From CBDCXE01 sp965223725 [NCBI: Nitrospinota bacterium] (GTDB lineage Bacteria; Nitrospinota_A; UBA7883): a stretch of 64,000 bases of DNA. This document shows, in pieces, positions 51,640-58,723 of this stretch. Location of the stretch: NCBI GenBank assembly GCA_965223725.1, contig CBDCXE010000006.1, positions 248,001 to 312,000 on the forward strand, in the 5' to 3' direction. Within the stretch, counting starts at the first letter, position 1. Each line of letters begins with the position of its first letter. The translations under genes and the position numbers were made by a program. The notes beneath the pieces were generated by a model. It had not been told where the DNA came from. It worked only from the letters and a program-made list of their open reading frames with translations, and did no database searches.

Positions 51640-52167
51640 ATGAGTGTAGCTTCGCCCCAACCGGGCTGGTGGAACAGTCCGCTGCATAAAGAGGAAAAGA
51701 TATGGATATTCCTTGCCCTGGTTTGGTGTATCCTGATAACAGTAGCCATGCCATGGTGGCATTTTGTGGGTAACCAGAACGCCTCGCAAGAGTATTATAC
51801 AATCGCTCCCGAGGATTTCGATATGCTTACCGATAACTTCATAGAAAAATACAAGACCGGCGAAGAGAGTGACGTGCCGGTTGTAACACCGCCGCCGGGC
51901 AGTGATATTTTTCTGAGGGGTCAGCAATGGTCATGGGACCCGATATTAAAACTTAAGGCCAACGAAACTTACAGACTGCATCTCTCTTCTATAGATGTGC
52001 TTCATGGTTTTTCTGTACACCCGATCAATATGAATTTCGAAGTTGTCCCCGGGTGGGATTATGTTTTAACAATCACGCCAACCACCAAAGGCACATTCGG
52101 CATTATTTGTAACGAGTTTTGCGGAATTGAGCATCATGCCATGATTGGCAAAATAATAGTAGAGTAA
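51640..52167 (+). CDS. CuA subunit II of a heme-copper NO reductase or oxidase
   Basis: A 175-residue subunit with one N-terminal transmembrane helix (about 20-42) and a cupredoxin domain. The CuA ligands are complete: His122 in LHGFSVHP, Cys157 and Cys161 in CNEFCGIEH, His165 and Met168. CuA accepts electrons from cytochrome c and passes them to the heme centre. A ribosome-binding site GGAGAAGAG precedes the ATG. The subunit is encoded nine bases before the catalytic subunit. The short, single-helix form is like subunit II of ba3-type oxidases and like the CuA subunit of the sNOR encoded by norSY-senC-orf1 clusters in ammonia oxidisers. Confidence 0.88.
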   Translation: MSVASPQPGWWNSPLHKEEKIWIFLALVWCILITVAMPWWHFVGNQNASQEYYTIAPEDFDMLTDNFIEKYKTGEESDVPVVTPPPGSDIFLRGQQWSWDPILKLKANETYRLHLSSIDVLHGFSVHPINMNFEVVPGWDYVLTITPTTKGTFGIICNEFCGIEHHAMIGKIIVE

Positions 52168-52176
52168 GGGGGATAA

Positions 52177-53697
52177 ATGGCAACTAAAGAACAAAAATTC
52201 AGGACATGCCCGGCAACCGGGCTGAAAGTGCATTCAAAGGCGGAAACGCTGGTTAAAATAAACGCTGTCACATCAATAGTGTTCCTGTTGGTCGGTGGTA
52301 TCATCGGCCTGGGTTTGGTATTGACCAGGTGGCAGGCGGTTCATCTGCTTAATGACGAGTGGTTCTATCGGCTGCTCTCGCTCCACGGCATCGCAATGCT
52401 GGTGGCGTGGATCATCTTTTTCGAAATGGCGGTGCTCTATTTCGCCAGCGCGATCATACTTAACTGCAGGCTAGCGTCACCCTGGGCGGGTTGGCTGCAA
52501 TATTTGCTTATGCTGGTTGGTGGCGCGATTGTCGCCGTAGAGATACTGCTCGGCAACGCAGATGTCATGTTCACATCGTATGTTCCTCTGCAGGCGCACC
52601 ACCTCTATTATCTTGGCATTATTCTGTTTGCTGTGGGCGCTATTGTTGGTTGCGCCGTGTTTTTCGCGACACTTTATGTGGCCAAAGCGGAGAAGACCTA
52701 TACAGGCTCCCTCCCGCTGGTAACATTCGGCGCGGCGGCGGCGGCCATAATCGCCATTATCACACTGGCGCATGGCGCTATTGTTTTTATCCCCACATGG
52801 CTATGGGCGGCGGGTATTATCCCGATGATGGACGCCGAGGTATACCGGCTCCTGTTCTGGGGTTTCGGGCATTCATCCCAGCAGATTAACGTATGCGCAA
52901 TGGTGGCGGTCTGGTATCTGCTTGCCACCCTTACCACTGGCGCCAGCCCGTTGAACGAAAAAGTCAGCCGTATAGCGTTTGTGCTGTACGTTCTGTTTAT
53001 ATGCATCGCTTCGGAGCATCATCTGCTTGTGGACCCAGGCTATTCCGCGGCCCACAAATCGTGGAACACCGGCTACTTCATGCATCTGGCGGTTCTGGCC
53101 AGCATGATCCATGCGTTCTCTGTTCCTGCGGCGGCTGAAGTGGCGCTGCGGAAAAAGGGTTATACCCGCGGCGCGTTCGAATGGCTCAAAAAGGCCCCAT
53201 GGGGCGATCCAGGCTGGTCGGCTTTGGCGATCTCCGTTGTCGGGTTTGGTTTCCTTGGTGGAATCACCGGTGTTGTTTATGGTACAGAGCAGGTTAACAT
53301 TATCGCTCATAACAACCTGAGGATACCTGGTCATTTCCACGCTACTGTGGTTGTGGGCACGTCCCTGGCGTTTATGGGCATCACATATTATGTGTTGCCG
53401 TTGATTTTCCGTCGTGAAGTCGCCTTCCCTGGAATAGCCAAGTTGCAGCCTTACATATTCGGGATTTCCATGAGTGTGTTCTCTATTGCAATGATGTTCG
53501 CTGGTGGTTTTGGCGTATCACGCAGGAGCTGGGACATGAGCGGTGTTGATTCACCGTTTGCTGTTGATTTTGGCCCTGTGGTTGATATCTCGCTGGCTGT
53601 TATGGGTATTGCCGGCGTTGGCGCTGTGATTGGTGGCGCGATGTACTGTATCATCGCAGTGGCGACCTTGTTAATCGGTAAAAAAATAACTGACTAG
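52177..53697 (+). CDS. Heme-copper catalytic subunit I, sNOR-like (active-site Tyr replaced by Gln)
   Basis: A 506-residue subunit with about 12-13 transmembrane helices, closest in layout to B-family (ba3) oxidases. Metal ligands are intact: His70 (low-spin heme), His232, His281 and His282 (CuB or FeB), and His386 and His388 in IPGHFH. In oxidases the copper-ligand helix reads His-x-x-x-Tyr; here it reads HSSQQ, so position 236 is Gln and the cross-linked Tyr needed for O2 reduction is absent. Loss of this Tyr is the mark of NO reductases in the superfamily. Neighbouring CuA, SenC and small-subunit genes match norSY-senC clusters. NO reduction to N2O is therefore the most likely reaction, inferred and not shown. 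Confidence 0.8.
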   Translation: MATKEQKFRTCPATGLKVHSKAETLVKINAVTSIVFLLVGGIIGLGLVLTRWQAVHLLNDEWFYRLLSLHGIAMLVAWIIFFEMAVLYFASAIILNCRLASPWAGWLQYLLMLVGGAIVAVEILLGNADVMFTSYVPLQAHHLYYLGIILFAVGAIVGCAVFFATLYVAKAEKTYTGSLPLVTFGAAAAAIIAIITLAHGAIVFIPTWLWAAGIIPMMDAEVYRLLFWGFGHSSQQINVCAMVAVWYLLATLTTGASPLNEKVSRIAFVLYVLFICIASEHHLLVDPGYSAAHKSWNTGYFMHLAVLASMIHAFSVPAAAEVALRKKGYTRGAFEWLKKAPWGDPGWSALAISVVGFGFLGGITGVVYGTEQVNIIAHNNLRIPGHFHATVVVGTSLAFMGITYYVLPLIFRREVAFPGIAKLQPYIFGISMSVFSIAMMFAGGFGVSRRSWDMSGVDSPFAVDFGPVVDISLAVMGIAGVGAVIGGAMYCIIAVATLLIGKKITD

Positions 53698-53721
53698 CTT
53701 TTTATAGGAGAAGGCAAGATT

Positions 53722-53847
53722 ATGGATACTAATGAAGAGCACAAACCGAAAGGGTCGTTTATTTTGATAATGATCTTTTTTATAACGTTTGTACTGTTTT
53801 ATTTGCTCAACTGGAAATATCTGTCGGAGATATGGATAGTAGGGTAA
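53722..53847 (+). CDS. 41-residue single-helix subunit (subunit IIa/CbaD-like)
   Basis: A 41-residue membrane protein encoded 24 bases after subunit I. A hydrophilic N-terminus ([11 protein letters not shown]) leads to one transmembrane helix (about 12-30) and ends in a short Trp/Tyr-rich tail. Such mini-subunits accompany ba3-type oxidases (subunit IIa). An AGGAGAAGG ribosome-binding site lies just ahead, and a strong terminator follows 19 bases after the stop, so it closes the core operon. It is too short for many gene finders and easily missed. Confidence 0.8.
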   Translation: MDTNEEHKPKGSFILIMIFFITFVLFYLLNWKYLSEIWIVG

Positions 53848-53866
53848 ACCCTGATTTATATAAATA

Positions 53867-53898
53867 CCCCGGTGGATTTTAATCTGCCGGGGTTTTTT
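53867..53898 (+). terminator. Rho-independent terminator after the core NO-reductase genes
   Basis: CCCCGG (53867-53872) pairs with CCGGGG (53887-53892); inner bases extend the stem. Six T (53893-53898) follow. It separates the heme c, CuA, catalytic and mini-subunit genes from the SenC-cytochrome b genes, suggesting separate or attenuated expression. Confidence 0.9.
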
Positions 53899-53964
53899 GC
53901 ATTAAATGCCGTTTATATGATAATAGTCATGGATAGATGTTCAGGCATATGAAATATTTCCTTA

Positions 53965-54825
53965 ATGACACACGTGGTTAATTCAATTATGGAAGTTGAC
54001 ATTTCGAGGCGGAATTACATCTGGCGTTTGTGGGTGGTCTGTTTGTTATCCAGCTTTGCCGTGGCCGCTTTCATGCATAACTCGCCAACACTGGCCCAAT
54101 CCGCGCTGGAAAGGTCAGAAGGCGCCGTCGGTCGAACCATGGACAACTATCGGCTGATAGACCAGGATGGCAACTTCATCCCGTTTTATACCTACAAGGG
54201 CCGCCCGGTGTTGCTGAACTTTATGTACACAGAATGCCTGGGTCCGTGCCAGCTTATAAGCGCCAATATACAGAAAATACAAAACGCGCTGGAGCCTGCG
54301 CTGGCCGAAGATTTGATGACCGTATCTGTCACCATCGATATAGACCATGACAAGCCGGAAGTGTTAAAAGAGTTCGGGCAGGAGTATACCGATGATTTTG
54401 ATAACTGGATCTTCGCCCGGGCGGATATGGAAACCTTAACACGAATGGTAGAGGATCTTGGGTTCCAGTACGAAATCAGCAAAACCGGTATGGAGCATAT
54501 GAACCGGATAACCATTATCGGACCGGACGGTGTGGTGAAAAAGCATTTTTATGGAATGGAGTACGATCCCGATGAGGTTGGAAACGCCATCCGGGATGTG
54601 GTGGAGGGTCGGACGCTGAGTGATAAATTTTCCGATTCACTCGACTGGGCCTTGATCTATTGCTCCAACTACGATCCAAAGACAAAAACCTATCGCATCG
54701 ATTACTTTTTTATCGTGACCGTTGTTTTCCAATATTTTCTGGTGATGGGCACACTGATATATATATTCCGGAATAACATAGTGCGGATGTGGATGAAGAT
54801 CACAGGAAAGGTCGCAAAAGATTAG
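53965..54825 (+). CDS. senC: SCO1/SenC copper chaperone with C-terminal membrane helix
   Basis: A 286-residue SCO1/SenC protein that delivers copper to, or reduces, CuA sites. An N-terminal helix (about 20-38) is followed by the thioredoxin-like domain. The copper motif CxxxC is present as CLGPC (Cys91, Cys95), with a partner His near residue 179. Unlike minimal SCO proteins it has a second hydrophobic helix at about 246-270. It stands behind the terminator of the core operon and directly before the cytochrome b fusion gene (two bases between stop and start). A second SCO gene lies at the end of the cluster. Confidence 0.9.
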   Translation: MTHVVNSIMEVDISRRNYIWRLWVVCLLSSFAVAAFMHNSPTLAQSALERSEGAVGRTMDNYRLIDQDGNFIPFYTYKGRPVLLNFMYTECLGPCQLISANIQKIQNALEPALAEDLMTVSVTIDIDHDKPEVLKEFGQEYTDDFDNWIFARADMETLTRMVEDLGFQYEISKTGMEHMNRITIIGPDGVVKKHFYGMEYDPDEVGNAIRDVVEGRTLSDKFSDSLDWALIYCSNYDPKTKTYRIDYFFIVTVVFQYFLVMGTLIYIFRNNIVRMWMKITGKVAKD

Positions 54826-54827
54826 AC

Positions 54828-56477
54828 ATGAATGATCAACAAATGAATAGTAAAGAAAATAACCAGGCGGCGCCCCGGGGGTTCAAACAGCTCAACCGGC
54901 TGGTGCCAACGGTATTGCGGCCCGGCAACTATATATTGATGCGTTTCCAGGAGTTTTTAAACCTGGTATTCGGGCCGGCGCTCAACCCGCTCTACTATCT
55001 GGGCGCTATCACATTTTTATTTTTGTGGGTTCTGCTGGCAACCGGAGTTTACCTTTATCTGTTTTATGAGATGAATCCGGTGGGGGCATACGAATCTGTT
55101 CAATATATGACCGAGGATCAGAAATATTACGGTGGAATAATCAGGTCGATGCACAGGTATGCATCCGACGGGATGGTCATCGTCATCGCCATCCATATGT
55201 TCCAGGTCTTTTTTTCCGACCGGTTCAGAAAATATCGTTGGATCGCCTGGGTGTCTGGCGCGGCTATTTTGCCGGTACTCTGGTTCGAAGGTATCTCCGG
55301 ATATTTCCTGGTTTGGGACGAGACAGCGCAGATCATTGCCATATCACTGGCTGACATAATGGAATATCTGCCTATCAATGTAGAGCCTGTGGCCAGGAAC
55401 TTTTTGACTAATACATCGGTCAACTCCTTGCTGTTTTTTGTGATGAATTATCTGCATTTGGCCATACCGGGGCTCCTGCTGATCCTGGCCTGGGTGCATT
55501 GCATGCGAATATCGATGCCGCTGATCAACCCGCCAAAGCAGGTCACCATCACGATCCTGGTTGCGTTGTTGGGCCTGTCGCTGGTTAAGCCAGCCGTAAG
55601 CGCGCCGCCGGCTGACCTGCTGAAGCTTGTGGGCGATGCGCCGGTGGACTGGTTTTACATGCCGATGTTTCCATTTTTGAAAGCGTTCGATATTTCCGCT
55701 GGAGAGGCATGGATAGGGGGTATTATTTTATTCGCCCTGTTCACCGCCATGCCCTGGATCGTGCCTGATCCGCGCAAATCAGCCAACCAGAAACCGGTCA
55801 TGGAACAGAACCCAATATCGGTGCATATGGATGATTGCAAAGGTTGCATGCTTTGCCAGGAGGCTTGCCCGTTTGAAGCGATGAAAATTGTGCCTTCGGA
55901 AAGCGGCGCCAAATCGGCCATTGACATTGTGGTGGCCCCGAGTCGATGCGCTGAATGCGGGTTTTGTGTTAACGCCTGCGAGTTCGGCGCAGTCTCCATG
56001 GGCGATTGGGACAGAAGCACAATCCAGGATCATATCGAAAGCTTGCTGGAACCGGACGGCTATGATAGCAAACCATCCACCATCGCGTTCATATGTGAGC
56101 GAAGCTTTAATCAGGACGGTTTTTTTACCGCCGACAATAAAAGATTGGCAAGCAACAACAACGTGGCCAGCATGGTAATACCTTGCATAGGAACGATCAG
56201 CCCGGCGCTGATAGATTACAGCCTGAACGCAGGCGCCAAAGGGGTGTTCATCATCAGTTGCCAGCCGCTGGATTGCCACTATCGCGAGGCGCGGCACAAG
56301 CTTCCGCTCAGTGAAGACGCCGACCCGAATAAATTTCTGATAGAAAACGTCGATCATGACGCGGTAAAGGTCTATCACGCGGCGCCCTTTGCGTCGAAAA
56401 TAATGATAGACGCCATCGACAAGTTCGATGAAGATATGAGAAACCGAACAAACAGTGGAGGCAATAACGATGGCTAA
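54828..56477 (+). CDS. Cytochrome b - 2x[4Fe-4S] ferredoxin - MvhD-like fusion
   Basis: A 549-residue membrane protein joining three modules. Residues about 40-320 are a cytochrome b/b6-type membrane domain; the bis-His heme ligands are seen in SMHRYASDG with VIAIHMF and in NYLHLAIPG with AWVHCM. Residues about 335-400 hold two ferredoxin motifs, CKGCMLCQEACP and CAECGFCVNAC. Residues about 420-500 match the MvhD/FlpD iron-sulfur domain (IPCIGTISPALI and SCQPLDCHYREARHK), but the first CxxC pair of that domain is reduced to CERS. It could pass electrons between quinones and soluble or periplasmic carriers, as a link to the NO reductase. The ATG at 54828 is preferred over a longer overlapping reading. 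Confidence 0.8.
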   Translation: MNDQQMNSKENNQAAPRGFKQLNRLVPTVLRPGNYILMRFQEFLNLVFGPALNPLYYLGAITFLFLWVLLATGVYLYLFYEMNPVGAYESVQYMTEDQKYYGGIIRSMHRYASDGMVIVIAIHMFQVFFSDRFRKYRWIAWVSGAAILPVLWFEGISGYFLVWDETAQIIAISLADIMEYLPINVEPVARNFLTNTSVNSLLFFVMNYLHLAIPGLLLILAWVHCMRISMPLINPPKQVTITILVALLGLSLVKPAVSAPPADLLKLVGDAPVDWFYMPMFPFLKAFDISAGEAWIGGIILFALFTAMPWIVPDPRKSANQKPVMEQNPISVHMDDCKGCMLCQEACPFEAMKIVPSESGAKSAIDIVVAPSRCAECGFCVNACEFGAVSMGDWDRSTIQDHIESLLEPDGYDSKPSTIAFICERSFNQDGFFTADNKRLASNNNVASMVIPCIGTISPALIDYSLNAGAKGVFIISCQPLDCHYREARHKLPLSEDADPNKFLIENVDHDAVKVYHAAPFASKIMIDAIDKFDEDMRNRTNSGGNNDG

Positions 56478-57015
56478 GCCTGGGGTGAAATCGAATCGTT
56501 TATCCATAGCCGGGGTTTTGGTGCTATTGTCGCCCGCTATACTGGTCTATTTCTTTTCGACCACACCATCCTATACATATCACGAAGAAGATGAGGCGAT
56601 GCTTGTGGTATCGTTTAAAAAAACAACTGAGAAAGTAACGCTGTGCGATGAAGCCGAGCTAAAAAAGTTTAAGGAAACGGCGAAAGGACGGCGCAAGCAT
56701 ATGCGCAAAAACCGTGGGAAATGCGGTAGCCGTGAGCGGGTGCCGATGGAAATGGTGGTAAACATTGACAGTGAAGAAAAACTTCGAAAGCTTGTTGATC
56801 CATCCGGATTACGGTCAGATGGTGTGGTATACATCTATGAACGGTTCTACCTTACACCGGGCGAGCACAGGTTAGTGGTTTCGACCCGTGATTACCGGGA
56901 AGATGAAGAGACAGAGATCCAGACGTTCGATCAAACTGTATCGATTGGCCCGCAACGTATCGTAGTGATCGAGTTCGACCCACAGAAGAACGATTATGTC
57001 GTCATCGACAAATGA
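56470..57015 (+). CDS. Membrane-anchored hypothetical protein of the NO-reductase cluster
   Basis: A 181-residue protein not recognised. One transmembrane helix (about 12-30) is followed by a periplasmic, Lys/Arg- and Glu-rich domain with a beta-sandwich-like C-terminus (YERFYLTPGEHRLVVSTRDY). The ATG at 56470 overlaps the cytochrome b fusion gene by eight bases and is preceded by GGAGG with eight bases spacing. Its two Cys are at about residues 57 and 86. The position between the cytochrome b fusion and a SCO gene is like the orf1 that follows senC in norSY clusters, but I cannot confirm homology. Confidence 0.65.
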   Translation: MAKPGVKSNRLSIAGVLVLLSPAILVYFFSTTPSYTYHEEDEAMLVVSFKKTTEKVTLCDEAELKKFKETAKGRRKHMRKNRGKCGSRERVPMEMVVNIDSEEKLRKLVDPSGLRSDGVVYIYERFYLTPGEHRLVVSTRDYREDEETEIQTFDQTVSIGPQRIVVIEFDPQKNDYVVIDK

Positions 57016-57644
57016 GCGGCAAACCGTCCACGCGCATTGTTGCGCGTATTATCGGGGTTGTCGTAACAGCGCTGGCGATTGCGCTGACCATCTATGCTCT
57101 GAATAGATCATTTCTCCATAAGCCGGAACAGGCCACTATCCACCAAACAGAGCCACCATTAATAGCGCCCGGTGGTGATTTTACACTACTAAGCCACACC
57201 GGCGCAAAACTTGGCCTGAGCGAATTGCGGGGCAAGCTGGTCCTGATATTTTTCGGGTATACATTCTGCCCCGATATTTGTCCGGTACGGCTGAACGACA
57301 TCGACAGCGCCCTTGGCATGCTGGGCGACCGGGCCAGCGATGTTCAGGTCCTGTTTATAACGGTGGACCCGAAACGGGATACACCTGAAGTGTTGAGCGA
57401 GTATGTGGCGCATTTCAACCAGACGTTTATCGGGTTGACCGGATCGGATGATGAAATAAAAACAGTGGCAGAGAAGTACGCGATCCGCTATATCCTCGAT
57501 AAGCCAGACGGGGATGGAGACTATACAGTCGGGCATTCGTCACACTTGGCGCTGGTCGGCGCCGATGGCAAACTGAAAAAAACAATCTCGTATCAAACGA
57601 AGACAGAAGAGATCGCCAGAATATTGGAAGAGCATCTTCCATAG
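57012..57644 (+). CDS. SCO1/SenC copper chaperone (second copy)
   Basis: A 210-residue SCO1 protein with an N-terminal membrane helix (about 9-30) and a single thioredoxin-like domain. The copper ligands are Cys86 and Cys90 in FCPDICP, with His near residue 175 in VGHSSHLAL. It overlaps the hypothetical gene by four bases. Two SCO genes for one CuA subunit may split the work between copper delivery and thiol reduction, or serve the catalytic metal as well. It is the last plus-strand gene of the cluster; a histidine kinase gene ends 12 bases away on the other strand. Confidence 0.92.
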   Translation: MSGKPSTRIVARIIGVVVTALAIALTIYALNRSFLHKPEQATIHQTEPPLIAPGGDFTLLSHTGAKLGLSELRGKLVLIFFGYTFCPDICPVRLNDIDSALGMLGDRASDVQVLFITVDPKRDTPEVLSEYVAHFNQTFIGLTGSDDEIKTVAEKYAIRYILDKPDGDGDYTVGHSSHLALVGADGKLKKTISYQTKTEEIARILEEHLP

Positions 57645-57656
57645 GCGCCAGGATAA

Positions 57657-58721
57657 TCAACCAAGCGGCAGATAGATAATCACGCTAGCGCCTTTCCCTA
57701 TTTCCGATTCGATATCGATCACGCCGCCATGGTTGCCGATGATATTGCGCACGATTGAAAGACCAAGTCCAGAGCCACTTTTTTTTGTGGTAAAGAAAGG
57801 GTCGAAAATATATTTCAGATCGTCCGCCTCGATCCCCTGCCCCTGGTCGGCGATGGTGATACGTACCTTCTCCGACAGGCTTTTGATATATTTAGTCGTA
57901 ATATTAATGCTGGCGCCATTGTCGGAGGCTTGCACGGCGTTTAACAGAATATTGAGCAACGCCTGATAGATCTTCGTTTCATCCATCGGCACATGGGGCG
58001 TCTTCTCATCCAGCTTGGTGTTGACAGTTATATTATTATCATCGCAAGCGGTTTTCACAGTGGCCATAACCCGGTCGATCACTTTACCAAGCTCCACCCG
58101 GGCGATTTCCAGCTTCATGGGTTTGGCATAATCGAGCAGCTCCGACATTATCCTTTCCAGATTATCCACCTCTTCTTCCGCAATTTCGAAATGCTCTACA
58201 TCTTCACCTTTTGGCTCCAGCCGCTCTTTTAATATTGCGATATTCATTTTTACCGACGAAAGCGGATTGCGAATTTCGTGCGCTATGCCTGTGGCCAACC
58301 TGCCCAGCGAAGCCATCCGCTCCTCGTTTTTTAGTTTTTCTTCCAGCAGTTGCATCTCTGTTACATCGTGGATGATGCCCATCACGCCCACTACTTTGCC
58401 ATTATCACCATGCAAGGGCGACGATTTGACGATCACTTTATGGTTCTGGCCCCGTTTATCCATGATCTCCATTTCGAAAGATTGCAACACACCTTGCATG
58501 GTCAGGGCGCTCTCCCGTTTGCCGATTCGCTTTGTGTTCAGAATGTTCACCAACGGCTGGCCGATAAGCTCATCCTTATCGTAGCCCCATTCTTTTATGT
58601 TGTCGTTGATGTACATGAACCTGCCCTCCATATCGATGGCCCAGATGAGGTCACTGGCATTGTCAAGCAGGGTTTTATAGAACCCTTCTTTCATTGATTT
58701 GTCATTTATGCTGTTTTTCAT
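57657..58721 (-). CDS. PAS-domain sensor histidine kinase
   Basis: A 354-residue soluble kinase. A PAS domain (about 10-125, with YKTLLDNASDLIWAID) is followed by the HisKA dimerisation domain with the phospho-acceptor His148 in GIAHEIRNPLSS, and the ATPase domain with the N box NILLNAVQAS, the G1 box DQGQGI and the G2 box GSGLGLSI. There are no transmembrane helices, so it senses a cytoplasmic signal through PAS; no heme- or flavin-binding signature is evident. It lies two bases after the corrinoid fusion gene, and the response regulator of the same operon is the expected partner. The input might relate to the corrinoid proteins. Confidence 0.9.
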   Translation of the reverse strand: MKNSINDKSMKEGFYKTLLDNASDLIWAIDMEGRFMYINDNIKEWGYDKDELIGQPLVNILNTKRIGKRESALTMQGVLQSFEMEIMDKRGQNHKVIVKSSPLHGDNGKVVGVMGIIHDVTEMQLLEEKLKNEERMASLGRLATGIAHEIRNPLSSVKMNIAILKERLEPKGEDVEHFEIAEEEVDNLERIMSELLDYAKPMKLEIARVELGKVIDRVMATVKTACDDNNITVNTKLDEKTPHVPMDETKIYQALLNILLNAVQASDNGASINITTKYIKSLSEKVRITIADQGQGIEADDLKYIFDPFFTTKKSGSGLGLSIVRNIIGNHGGVIDIESEIGKGASVIIYLPLG

Positions 58722-58723
58722 AG

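Noticed and set aside
52177-53697. Annotation as a normal ba3 or aa3 cytochrome oxidase.
   Set aside because: The conserved Tyr of the copper-ligand helix is Gln, and the gene context is that of NO reductase clusters.
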